The notes under the pieces are model-generated. The model was given only the letters and a program-made list of their open reading frames with translations, made no database searches and had not been told where the DNA came from. This document shows, piece after piece, positions 9,420 through 17,555 of a stretch of DNA of 47,636 bases. The stretch's first letter is position 1; each line of letters starts with the position of its first letter. Position numbers and translations under genes: made by a program. The stretch lies in NCBI GenBank assembly GCA_028284955.1, contig JANQQS010000221.1, positions 1 through 47,636 of the forward strand. The letters are read 5' to 3'. The DNA comes from Myxococcota bacterium (GTDB lineage Bacteria > Myxococcota_A > Polyangia > Polyangiales > Houyiibacteriaceae).

Positions 9420-10748
9420 ATGACGAACGAACGCGGCCAAGCCGTTCGGATCCAGCTTAGTGACTTCAAGACGCCGCAGATGCGCGCCTTTCATCTTTCG
9501 TGGTTTGCGTTCTTTCTCTGCTTCTTTGGATGGTTCGGCATCGCCCCACTCATGGCAGTGGTTCGAGAAGAGCTCAACCTGACCAAAGAGCAAATCGGCA
9601 ACACCATCATCGCTTCGGTCGCGATTACGGTCATCGCTCGACTCGGCATTGGCTGGCTGAGCGACCGTATTGGGCCACGCAGGGCATATTCGGCTCTATT
9701 GGTCCTCGGTTCGTTCCCGGTCATGGGCATCGGGCTCGCCAACACCTACGAATCGTTCTTGCTGTTTCGCCTGGCCATCGGCGTCATCGGCGCTTCGTTC
9801 GTGCTTACCCAGCACCATACTTCGCTGATGTTCGCGCCCAACTGCGTCGGCACCGCCAACGCGACCACGGCCGGCTGGGGAAATCTCGGCGGCGGAGTCA
9901 CGCAAATGGTCATGCCGCTTATTCTTGCTGCGTTTCTTGGCCTCGGAGTCGGCGAGTATTGGGGTTGGCGACTGGCGATGATCGTGCCCGGAATCGCGCT
10001 GATGATCACCGGGTTTGCGTACTACAGGTTGACGCAGGATTCGCCTGAAGGAAACTTCAGCGACCGAAGCAAAACGTCACGCGAAAGCGCAAAGGGCACG
10101 TTTGTCACCGCTGCCAAAGACTATCGCGTGTGGGCGCTCTTCGTGGTGTATGGAGCGTGTTTCGGAGTCGAGCTCACCATCAACAACATCGCCGCGCTCT
10201 ACTTCCATGATCGCTTTGGGCTCGGCGTGGCGACGGCCGGTATCGTGGCAGGTCTATTTGGTTTGATGAACCTATTTGCTCGGACCATGGGTGGCTACTT
10301 CAGCGACAAAGTAGGCATTCGCTGGGGCCTCCGCGGGCGCGTTGCATTCTTGGGGTTTGTGCTGCTCGCCGAAGGCATGGCCTTGATGGTGTTTTCTCAA
10401 ATCGCAGTGCTGCCGCTCGCGATCGTGTCGCTCATCGTATTCAGCCTCTTCGTGCAAAGCTCGGAAGGCGCGACGTATTCAGTGGTGCCCATGTTGAACA
10501 AGAAAGCGCTCGGCTCCATTTCGGGCATCGTCGGCGCGGGCGGCAACGCGGGCGCAGTCGCGGCAGGCTTTTTGTTCCGATCGGAGGCGCTCGATACATC
10601 TACCGCGCTACTCTATCTTGGTGTCGCGGTGGCTGCGATCTCGGCGCTGACGCTGGTGATTCGTTTCTCCCCCGCACAAGAAGACGCAGCCCGTCAGGAA
10701 ATGCGCGAGAGTTTGCGGGCGCGGTCGTCGGCACTGCAAAGCGCCTAG
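9420..10748 (+). CDS. NarK/NasA-type nitrate/nitrite MFS transporter
   Basis: Twelve-segment major facilitator protein of 442 aa for nitrate uptake (or nitrate/nitrite exchange) across the inner membrane. Both glycine-rich nitrate signatures are recognisable: AGWGNLGGGVTQ in the middle of the N-half and GIVGAGGNAGA in the C-half. The loop-2 MFS motif is GWLSDRIGPRRA. It follows the nitrate reductase after 163 nt that hold no gene; a separate promoter there is possible, but I see no clear site. Just after the stop is a two-hairpin repeat that may end or process the transcript. Confidence 0.94.
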   Translation: MTNERGQAVRIQLSDFKTPQMRAFHLSWFAFFLCFFGWFGIAPLMAVVREELNLTKEQIGNTIIASVAITVIARLGIGWLSDRIGPRRAYSALLVLGSFPVMGIGLANTYESFLLFRLAIGVIGASFVLTQHHTSLMFAPNCVGTANATTAGWGNLGGGVTQMVMPLILAAFLGLGVGEYWGWRLAMIVPGIALMITGFAYYRLTQDSPEGNFSDRSKTSRESAKGTFVTAAKDYRVWALFVVYGACFGVELTINNIAALYFHDRFGLGVATAGIVAGLFGLMNLFARTMGGYFSDKVGIRWGLRGRVAFLGFVLLAEGMALMVFSQIAVLPLAIVSLIVFSLFVQSSEGATYSVVPMLNKKALGSISGIVGAGGNAGAVAAGFLFRSEALDTSTALLYLGVAVAAISALTLVIRFSPAQEDAARQEMRESLRARSSALQSA

Positions 10749-10752
10749 CTAC

Positions 10753-10823
10753 CTGAGGGTCTGGCACCCAGACCCTCTCGTCGGGGTACGACCCCGCCGA
10801 TTCACCCAAACTCCCCCGCCAGG
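10753..10823 (+). repeat. 71-nt two-hairpin dispersed repeat (copy 1)
   Basis: Begins 5 nt after the nitrate transporter stop. Hairpin 1 is GAGGGTCTGG/CCAGACCCTC at 10755-10777. Hairpin 2 is CGGGGT-ACG-ACCCCG at 10782-10796. A 27-nt tail follows. By eye it matches 32193-32263 (reverse strand) at 70 of 71 positions. Related copies occur at 31868, 31936, 32273 and 47518. REP-like in character; it may also act as a terminator. Confidence 0.85.
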
Positions 10824-11000
10824 ACGCATGCGCGATGGTGACCGTGGAGTTCGCCAATCAGGTCATTGCCGAGTGTAGTGCACGAGACTGTGCTGCTTGA
10901 TTGGGCACGGCTTGCTGTTGACCTGCTGAGCTGATCGCTGCGATACACCTTCACTGCTTTGGAACCGCGGTACACGTCACTGCTTTAAAGGAGCTGGTTT

Positions 11001-12725
11001 ATGAGATTGCTTAGGATGGAGTGGTCCCAGGTTGGGATCGCGATGGCGGCTTGCGCCGTGTGGACCGCGACTGCGGTCGCCCAAACGGATGCGCCAACGC
11101 AGACCGACACGCCGGCACGCGAGCAGAGTCGCGTTCAGCCGGAGAGCGAACCGGCAGACTCGGGAACCGATCGCGCGAGCGACGAAGCGGAAGGTGCAAC
11201 GCCGCAGGCAGAGGAACCGCCCACCGATCCTGCGAGCGCTCCGGTGGAATCGAATGGTGCAGATTCTGAGACGGGAGGTTCCCAAGCTGCAGACACACAG
11301 ACGGGCGATTCTACCACCACCACCGACACGAGCGCGGCGGAGAGCAGTGTCGATGTAAGCACTGGGAACTTGAGCACCACCAACTTGAATGCAGCGGGCC
11401 CTCAAGCCACCACAGAGCAAACTTCGGAGGACGGCAAGGACTCCAGCAAAAACGCAGAACCCGCGACCAAAGATGGCCCATGGACGTTCTTGGGAGCGGA
11501 GTGGAAACCGCATGCGCAGGTTCGTGAGCGACTCGAGATTCGCATCAACAACTACGCTCCCGGACCGAACGATTCCTCGGAAGTGCACTTTGTAACCTCG
11601 CGTGCCCGGGTGGGCCTGGAGGTAAACTGGAGCGCGGTGCGGCTGTTCACCCAGCTGCAAGACGCACGCAATCTCGGCGCCGCGCCGCCCGCCGACAATT
11701 CGAACGCGAGTACCGGCATGCACCAGGGATACGTGGAACTCCGAAGCCCTTGCAAATGCGGCTGGCTTCGGCTCGGTCGCCAAGAAATCAACTACGGCGA
11801 TGAACGACTGATCGGCGCGCTTGATTGGACGCAGCCAGCACGCTCTTTTGACGCGCTCCGGGTTCATCTCGGAAACGCCGATTCGCCCGCCGAACTCGAC
11901 ATGTTCGGATCCATCTTGCGCGACCAGCAACGGTTCGAAATCGTCACCATGGCGCCAGACGGAACAGAAACGACCTCCATGGGTGATTCAAACGGCGACT
12001 ACCTCGCGGGCATGGAGTTTTCGTGGAGGCCCGTCGATTTTCTCACCATTCAGCCCTATCTCATTTACCGACACGACGGCCCCATCGCGGACAACCCTAC
12101 CCGGGACCGAGATATCGCGTCCCCCGGCTTGCGCATTACCTCACCCGGCATCGGGGGCTTTTTCTATACCCTCGACGGCACGCTCCAGTTCGGCAAGGTG
12201 GGCACCAACAACCATTTCGCGTACGGGTTTGCCGGCGATGTCGGTTACAAGATCGACTCTCCAGCCCGGCCCGCGATCAGCGCCGGGGTCGCGCTGGCCT
12301 CGGGCGGAAGCTCGGCTGGCGAAGATGCCGACCAGTTCGAAAACTTTTTTCCCACCAACCACAAGTTCTACGGTTACGTCGACTTGTTTGGGTGGCGCAA
12401 TATCATCGAAGAGCACATCAAGGTTGCTCTAAAACCAAAATCGCTTCCCTTCACGGCCACGTTCTTCATCTTCAACTTCGGTCTGCAGGATGGCGACGCG
12501 CCTTGGACCAACGCGGGCGGCGCGGTGCTGGGCCAGTCGGATGAGTCGGGCAGCAATCAGCTCGGCCAGGAAATTGATTTCGTGCTCAGTTGGAAGCCCC
12601 TCCCCGGAGTTGGCCTCAGCGGTGGCTATGGCCTCTTCATTCCCAACAAGGGATCGAAACGCCTCGGCAACGAGGATCCCACGCATTGGATGTACCTGAT
12701 GTTCGGCGGCAAAATGGGCTCCTAG
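11001..12725 (+). CDS. Alginate-export-type outer-membrane porin, putative nitrate porin
   Basis: A 574-aa exported beta-barrel. A Sec signal peptide (residues ~1-27, ending AVAQ) is followed by a ~120-residue Thr/Ser/Glu/Ala-rich low-complexity segment. A barrel of the alginate_exp type starts near WTFLGAEWKPHAQVRERLE (~155) and contains the family pattern RLGRQEINYGDERLIG. Barrels of this family often form small anion or solute channels. Lying directly behind the nitrate transporter on the same strand, it may admit nitrate through the outer membrane (inference from context only). AAAGGAG lies 7 nt before the ATG. The long linker before the barrel is unusual and could sit in the periplasm. 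Confidence 0.82.
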   Translation: MRLLRMEWSQVGIAMAACAVWTATAVAQTDAPTQTDTPAREQSRVQPESEPADSGTDRASDEAEGATPQAEEPPTDPASAPVESNGADSETGGSQAADTQTGDSTTTTDTSAAESSVDVSTGNLSTTNLNAAGPQATTEQTSEDGKDSSKNAEPATKDGPWTFLGAEWKPHAQVRERLEIRINNYAPGPNDSSEVHFVTSRARVGLEVNWSAVRLFTQLQDARNLGAAPPADNSNASTGMHQGYVELRSPCKCGWLRLGRQEINYGDERLIGALDWTQPARSFDALRVHLGNADSPAELDMFGSILRDQQRFEIVTMAPDGTETTSMGDSNGDYLAGMEFSWRPVDFLTIQPYLIYRHDGPIADNPTRDRDIASPGLRITSPGIGGFFYTLDGTLQFGKVGTNNHFAYGFAGDVGYKIDSPARPAISAGVALASGGSSAGEDADQFENFFPTNHKFYGYVDLFGWRNIIEEHIKVALKPKSLPFTATFFIFNFGLQDGDAPWTNAGGAVLGQSDESGSNQLGQEIDFVLSWKPLPGVGLSGGYGLFIPNKGSKRLGNEDPTHWMYLMFGGKMGS

Positions 12726-12727
12726 CT

Positions 12728-12749
12728 CTTCTAGCTCCGCAACTAGAAG
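12728..12749 (+). terminator. Possible terminator hairpin after the porin gene
   Basis: CTTCTAG/CTAGAAG stem (7 bp) with an 8-nt loop, starting 3 nt after the porin stop. There is no T tract, so intrinsic termination is uncertain. Confidence 0.35.
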
Positions 12750-12750
12750 C

Positions 12751-12932
12751 TAAGCCCATATGTCCTCGGCGGACCGCCCGGTGTCTCGTCCTCGGAGGGA
12801 CGGGTCCCCCTGAACTCGGGCGCGAGAAGGAAGGGCAACGACTCGTTCGAGTCGTCACCCTTCCTTGCCTAGATGCCCTCAGACACGGGGCCGCCCTATC
12901 CCTCCTGTGGGCGAGACACCGGGCGGTCCGCC
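12751..12932 (-). ncRNA. Structured element A, candidate ncRNA (read leftwards)
   Basis: A ~180-nt self-complementary unit, given on the minus strand because its mismatches are G-U pairs only on that strand. Outer stem P1 pairs 12912-12932 with 12768-12788 (21 bp, perfect). Inner stem P2 pairs GGAGGGAU (12905-12898) with GUCCCUCC (12801-12794). The apical hairpin P3 spans 12827-12866 (19 bp, with two tandem G-U pairs). The last ~15 nt (12767-12751) lie outside P1 yet resemble the matching tail of element B. Loop sequences are conserved with B while the stems differ with compensation. I do not recognise the family; the long rod shape recalls 6S RNA, but no 6S features were verified. It could instead act as DNA cruciforms or a MITE. 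Confidence 0.6.
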
Positions 12933-13014
12933 TCCATAGAGAACTCATTGAGCAGTTGATTGTTTGCCACCTGAGCTGTTGTGGCGTGCCAAGATCAATC
13001 TGTTTATCCAAGAA

Positions 13015-13195
13015 GGCGGACCACTGAGGGTCGCGCCCGCAGGAGGGATGGGTGGGTCCCGTGTCTGAGGGTATCTCCATAGGCCACGGTCGCGACTCGA
13101 ATGAGTCGTGGCCGTGGCTTCCTGAGCCCGAGTTCGGGGGACCCGTCCCTCCGAGGACGCGACCCTTAGTGGTCCGCCGAGGACGAATAGGCTAG
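13015..13195 (+). ncRNA. Structured element B, inverted partner of element A
   Basis: Same architecture as A in opposite orientation. P1 pairs 13015-13035 with 13158-13178 (21 bp, one G-U). P2 pairs GGAGGGAUGGGU (13042-13053) with 13141-13152 (12 bp, one U-G). P3 is 13083-13098 with 13103-13118 (16 bp, loop GAAU, two wobbles). Beyond the shared GGCGGACC foot, the P1 sequence differs from A in both arms but stays paired; the lower half of P3 does the same. Shared unpaired or inner blocks include GTGTCTGAGGG and CCCGAGTTC. A ~15-nt tail GAGGACGAATAGGCT after P1 is also shared with A. An 82-nt spacer (12933-13014) separates the two divergent elements. Confidence 0.6.
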
Positions 13196-13206
13196 TTCCC
13201 CAACGC

Positions 13207-13680
13207 GTGCGGGGGAATGAGAAACAACGAGCCTCGGACACGGCGCTTCGACGCGGCGCCGCGAAGGTATTCTTCGTGTTCGTTGTGAGTGCTCAGTTCT
13301 ATTTTGTGGTCGCAGCCTACGACAACCCACACAAGCATTTTGGCTATCAGCCATTTAGCCAATCGAGCACGTGGGAAAGCTCTATCGTCCGGGTGCTGCA
13401 TTCGGGAGAGAGAATCGATATTCGCGACGGCTGGGAAGGCTACCGATGGTCTGAGCTGGTGCGCGAACGAGGGCTCGATGCGCCGTGGGTCCGCCGCAGC
13501 GCGCCTTCAGGCGTCGAATCCACGCTCGATTTTTTTCAGCAGGCGCTCAATTGGGTGGCCACCCATACGCCCCGCGATAGAGAGACGCGCTATTTCGAAG
13601 CCCATGTTCGGTACATCAAGAATCGCGGCGCGCCTCAAACCGTGGTGATGCGAAGCGTGGAGCGACCGGCGGCCCCGTGA
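13207..13680 (+). CDS. Small membrane-anchored protein preceding an HTTM protein
   Basis: 157 aa, function not recognised. One hydrophobic segment near residues 20-40 (VFFVFVVSAQFYFVVAAY) suggests an N-terminal signal anchor with the rest outside the cytoplasm. The remaining part is Trp/Arg-rich and contains no cysteine. The start is GTG; an ATG 11 nt later is out of frame, so it is not an alternative. Its stop overlaps the GTG start of the HTTM gene by 4 nt, so the two are coupled and probably work together. It follows structured element B closely, so its promoter may lie within or beside that element. Confidence 0.72.
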   Translation: MRGNEKQRASDTALRRGAAKVFFVFVVSAQFYFVVAAYDNPHKHFGYQPFSQSSTWESSIVRVLHSGERIDIRDGWEGYRWSELVRERGLDAPWVRRSAPSGVESTLDFFQQALNWVATHTPRDRETRYFEAHVRYIKNRGAPQTVVMRSVERPAAP

Positions 13681-14873
13681 GTTCTGGTGCCCAGCCCGCG
13701 CCCTGCTCTCTGTGGAGCGCCTGGAACGACCTGTTCGAACGCACGGGAAGCACCCGCGCCATCGCGGTGTTGCGCATTCTTGTCGGCCCCATCGTCATCG
13801 TGCACCTCTGGCCGTTTCTAGAGCAGGCGCAGTCCGGCCTCTACTTTGCCGACGCGTTCTTCGTGCCCTTCTTCGACTGGTGGCCCGTGCTGAACGTAGG
13901 TGTCTATCGGGCGCTGATTTGGCTCGCGATCGCCAGTTCGGTGGCGATGTCACTAGGTCTCGGGACACGGCTTGCGTGCGCCTACACGTTTTTCTTCGTG
14001 TCGTTCAACGTATTGAGCAACCAGCTCTTTTTTCACCACAATCGCGCGTTCCTGATGTCGATTCTCTTTGGGCTGGCGCTCATTCCCTGCGGCGCCACCC
14101 TGAGCATCGACGCGTGGCTTGCCGCGCGACGAGGACGCCCCCTAGCCGACGCCATGCCACTCTGGCGTCTCTACCTTGTTCGATGCCTCGCCTGCACGCC
14201 CTACCTCGCCTCCGGCGCCAGCAAGCTGATCGACCCCGCCTGGTGGGGCGGCGTGGTGATGTACGACCGCTTGCTTCGATTTCGCCACATCGCGGAGCAA
14301 AAAGGCGTCCCTTCAGAGCTCATCGACATCATCGCTGTACCGGAGTTTCACGCCGTCTTCTGGAAGTTTGTCGTGCTCACCGAGCTCTTCATCGGCATCG
14401 GTTATTGGTTTGGGCGAACCCGGGTCGGCGCCATGTACATGGCGCTAGGATTCCACGTCCTCATCGAAATCACGTCACGAGTCAGCGTGTTCAGCTATCT
14501 CGGCATCTGCGCCACCCTCATCTGGGTGGTCCCTCAAACCCGCGACCGGATCGTCTACCTGCGCCTCGATACGCCAGGCGGCCGTCGCTGGGTGCGCGTG
14601 ATCCAGGCGCTCGACTGGCTCGCGCGCTTCGACATCCGCCCTCAACAGGCCCCCGCATCAGCAAACGAAAAGCGCAAAAAGATCGAATGGGTGGTCGACG
14701 ATCGCAGTGGCCGCATAGAAGGCGCAGCCGCGAGACGGGTTCTCCTTAGCCGCTTGCCTATCTTTATGCCGTTGGTCGCGCCGTGGCTGTTGCTCTCCGA
14801 GCACCGACGCTCGCGCCGAGCGTCTACGGACGCGCCCCTTGCAGATACAACCGCGCGAATTTCGCAGCGTTGA
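13677..14873 (+). CDS. HTTM-domain membrane protein (vitamin-K-dependent carboxylase-like)
   Basis: 398 aa with about eight to nine hydrophobic segments. Features of the HTTM family: an ARG/Leu-rich first segment (RAIAVLRILVGPIVIVHLW), the paired aromatic region FFDWWPVL and the SGASKLIDPAWW motif after YLASG. The family includes eukaryotic gamma-glutamyl carboxylase; most bacterial members are uncharacterised. The C-terminal ~70 residues are soluble and charged. GTG start overlaps the preceding small gene (GTGA). The 3' end overlaps the oppositely oriented M23 gene by 50 nt. The family call is fairly firm, but the function is unknown. Confidence 0.82.
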   Translation: MSSGAQPAPCSLWSAWNDLFERTGSTRAIAVLRILVGPIVIVHLWPFLEQAQSGLYFADAFFVPFFDWWPVLNVGVYRALIWLAIASSVAMSLGLGTRLACAYTFFFVSFNVLSNQLFFHHNRAFLMSILFGLALIPCGATLSIDAWLAARRGRPLADAMPLWRLYLVRCLACTPYLASGASKLIDPAWWGGVVMYDRLLRFRHIAEQKGVPSELIDIIAVPEFHAVFWKFVVLTELFIGIGYWFGRTRVGAMYMALGFHVLIEITSRVSVFSYLGICATLIWVVPQTRDRIVYLRLDTPGGRRWVRVIQALDWLARFDIRPQQAPASANEKRKKIEWVVDDRSGRIEGAAARRVLLSRLPIFMPLVAPWLLLSEHRRSRRASTDAPLADTTARISQR

Positions 14874-15848
14874 CGAAGCACGAACCTGCATACGGCGCCC
14901 CCGCGGCGATCATTAGGCGACCCTCCGAACCGTCCGACATATGTTTCGAAAGCCACTGAACGGTCACGCGGAAGGTTCCATGTTCAACTCTAACGCACCG
15001 CTCTAGTTCACTGCCTTCGACAACTTCTTGTTCGCGAGTCACGACTTCTTGCTTGACCAAGACGTGGTGAAAATCCGGAATGAGAATGCGCCCTTCGATC
15101 TCATAGGTCTCGTCCACGTGGGCAGCGGTGCATGAAAAATTGTTGGTGATGTCCACACCAAGGTCTCTGAACGCATTTCCGCAGGATGAGTACGAGACGT
15201 TGCGACTGCAGGGCGATCTCGTATCCGACGATACGACGACCATTCCGGGAACGGGAATTCCGCCTTCGAGCGAGCTGGCGTGGGCTGCCGCGGGTAACTC
15301 GTAGAAACGCAGTGGCACAGTGCTCCCGCCAACGTCCGCAACGTGAAAATGAAGATGAGGTCCCGTGGTCCACCCAGTCATTCCAGCTTTCCCGAGCAAC
15401 TCACCCTGACACACTTGCTGCCCGGCTTTGACAACGACGCTACCGGTGTCGAGATGAGTATAGGTCGAGACGTTCCCGTTGCCGTCGTCTATTCGAACCT
15501 GGTTGGCCTCGTGCGCGCATTCGCTGGTCCCGCAGGTCGTTTTTGAATCGCTCCGCGTTTGAACGACAACGCCGTTGTGCGCCGCCACCACTGGCGTCCC
15601 AACCTCCGCCGCGAAATCCACCGCGAACTGCTGTGTCCCGGTATGTGAAAAGCGCCCGTGAGCGCTTTGCACGATACTAAATCGCGCGTTTTTTTGTTCT
15701 CGCCCTGCAATGGCAAATGCACCCATCTCCGACGAGGCGCGGCAAACTTCTCCGTTTCGCGCACCGCAGGCGCCTCGCTAGACGCCACGCACCCGATTAC
15801 GAGCAAGCACGCGCACGCCACGCTGCGCGATTCCAAACGGCGATTCAA
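14824..15848 (-). pseudogene. M23-family peptidase lipoprotein, frameshifted at an A7 tract
   Basis: Tandem paralogue of the gene at 15934-16959. The N-terminal part (lipoprotein signal with VIGCVAS, then EKFAAP...HLPLQGENKK) is in one frame. The peptidase part (ARFSIVQSAHGRFSH...) is in another. The break falls at seven As on the coding strand (15689-15695). An eighth A would restore ENKKNARFSIVQ, matching the paralogue, and give 341 aa, the same length as the paralogue. M23 metal-site motifs are intact: FSH...VDF and GPHLHFHV. A conserved Cys-containing C-terminal region follows. A downstream ATG at 15726 could make a 300-aa product without a signal. This could be a pseudogene, a phase-variable gene, slippage-dependent expression or a sequencing error. 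Confidence 0.75.
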
Positions 15849-15933
15849 AACAGCACCGAGCTAACTCCGACTACACCGGACCAAGTATCACGCTGCACAA
15901 CCGAGCTGCTATCTGAACAACAACCCATCTCGT

Positions 15934-16959
15934 CTAGCGATCCGGTTTCTGGAGATGCAACCACGCGTGCTTGTCTACGTTCGCGACACAACGGTCGGCG
16001 GACAGCACTGTGGTGACGAACATGCCACCGGAAACCCCGAGTGCTTTGGGAAGAAACGGCCAGTGGATGGTGGCTCTAAAGGTGCCGTCTTTCTCAGTTC
16101 GAACGCATGTCTTGTCTACTCCCGCGGCAATCGGAATCCGCTCGCGTGAAAGCATCTTCTGAGAAATCATCACAGCTTCGAATCGGGTATCGATGACCCG
16201 ACCCACTATCGTGTAGTCCCGCCCAAGCTCTGCCGTCGTGCAAGAAATATTGTTCGTGATCAAGACGCCAAACTCATCGAAAGCCTGCCCGCACGCCGAG
16301 TACGCCACGTTTTTCAAACAGTGTTCTTTGGTGACGGCGGGCGAGACCTTCATGCCCACGATGGGTACTCCGCTGCCGACGTCGTCAATGTTCAGGTTTG
16401 AAGCCTTCGCGATTTCATAGAATCTCAATGGCAACGTCGATTGGGAAACGTCGGAAATATCAAAATGCAGGTGCGGCCCTTTCGTCCATCCAGTATTGCC
16501 GCTCGACCCCAACCGGTCTCCTTGGCAAACCTGGTCGCCAACCTTGACCTTAAGCGAGCCAGCCTTCAGGTGAAGATAAGTCGCAACGGTGCCATCTCCA
16601 TGGTCGACGTACACATAGTTCGCGTGGACGGCACACTCCTCTGAATCGCATCCTGTAGTGGAATCGCCGCGGGCCGCAACCACGATGCCCGCGCGCGCAG
16701 CGACTACCGGAGTCCCAATCCGCGCTTTGAAGTCTACCGAGTATTTCGCCTTACCCTTGTGCGAAAATGGCCCGTGCGCGCTCTGGACGATTTCAAATTT
16801 CGCGTTCTTATTGCCACCCAGCGGCATATGCACAAGCTGGGCAGGCGGCCGAATGAATTTCTCCGTTTCGTGCGTCGTTGGTAGGTCTCCCGTGGCAACG
16901 CAGCCTAAGAAAAGCAAACAGGCACCGACCGCGCTGTGCGATTGAAAACGCGAAATCAA
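15934..16959 (-). CDS. M23-family peptidase lipoprotein
   Basis: 341 aa. Lipoprotein signal peptide with lipobox LFLGC (Cys ~20), then a LytM/M23 domain: FSHKGKAKYSVDF supplies the first metal ligands and GPHLHFDI the HxH motif (~residues 70-175). M23 enzymes cut peptide crosslinks in peptidoglycan, or act as cofactors for amidases when degenerate; here the motif looks complete. The ~150-residue C-terminal part is not assigned and is shared with the frameshifted paralogue downstream. It contains several cysteines (HCLKN, SACGQ, NISC, KTC, DRC) that may form disulfides. It diverges from the lipoprotein gene at 17059. Confidence 0.87.
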   Translation of the reverse strand: MISRFQSHSAVGACLLFLGCVATGDLPTTHETEKFIRPPAQLVHMPLGGNKNAKFEIVQSAHGPFSHKGKAKYSVDFKARIGTPVVAARAGIVVAARGDSTTGCDSEECAVHANYVYVDHGDGTVATYLHLKAGSLKVKVGDQVCQGDRLGSSGNTGWTKGPHLHFDISDVSQSTLPLRFYEIAKASNLNIDDVGSGVPIVGMKVSPAVTKEHCLKNVAYSACGQAFDEFGVLITNNISCTTAELGRDYTIVGRVIDTRFEAVMISQKMLSRERIPIAAGVDKTCVRTEKDGTFRATIHWPFLPKALGVSGGMFVTTVLSADRCVANVDKHAWLHLQKPDR

Positions 16960-17058
16960 AACGGCTCCGATGCGCTAACGAAGCAAGGGCTATGCCATAC
17001 GAACTTTTTTCGGAGCGATTTGGTTGAGGTTGGATCGGATATTGCTTTTGAAGCCGCC

Positions 17059-17550
17059 ATGGCCAAGACGTACCAAGTTTGCAAAACCAAACCTCTCCCG
17101 CTCGCCAGCGTATTGGCGCTCGCCAGCGTATTGGCGTTGATGATGGCGGGATGCGCAGCTCAGACAAACGATGCTGAATCTGAGTTCAGCAAAAAGCAAT
17201 CGTCAGAGACGTGCATGAGCGGCGCGCGTTTTCCTCGTCGGGCGAACAAGGACAGGATCGCAAATCGCGATCTGGTCAAGTTCGACTTCGCCTATCCGGG
17301 CCAAGATACGTCGCTGGCGATTCCGTTCCCGATCGATCCCAACGATCCCGTGGTCATTCGGCGATCCGGAAATGAAAACAGGGCCGCATTCATTGCGCCA
17401 GGCATATGGTGCATCGACTTGAGGACGTCACCCCACAAACTGAAGTTCATCGACAGGGTGCCTTACCCCTTCGGTTTCGAGAAAAACAAAACACGCTTGG
17501 TTTTGGAGCACTACGAGACGACGCTAGCCAGCGGTGGAACTTCCGACTGA
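17059..17550 (+). CDS. Orphan lipoprotein with duplicated signal-peptide segment
   Basis: 163 aa, function unknown. Lipoprotein signal with lipobox LMMAGC. The hydrophobic core contains a perfect 18-nt tandem duplication (from ~17100), giving LASVLA twice. Mature part ~130 residues, with two cysteines (SETC, IWC) and an aromatic-rich middle. The ATG at 17059 was chosen because it directly precedes a lysine-containing n-region; the frame is open further upstream to 16936. It is convergent with the lipoprotein gene on the other side, with a 5-nt gap between stops. Confidence 0.72.
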   Translation: MAKTYQVCKTKPLPLASVLALASVLALMMAGCAAQTNDAESEFSKKQSSETCMSGARFPRRANKDRIANRDLVKFDFAYPGQDTSLAIPFPIDPNDPVVIRRSGNENRAAFIAPGIWCIDLRTSPHKLKFIDRVPYPFGFEKNKTRLVLEHYETTLASGGTSD

Positions 17551-17555
17551 CCTGG

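Noticed and set aside
12768-12932. Structured element A as a plain transcription terminator
   Set aside because: Far too long and multi-stem, no T tract, and it has a matching partner with covariation.
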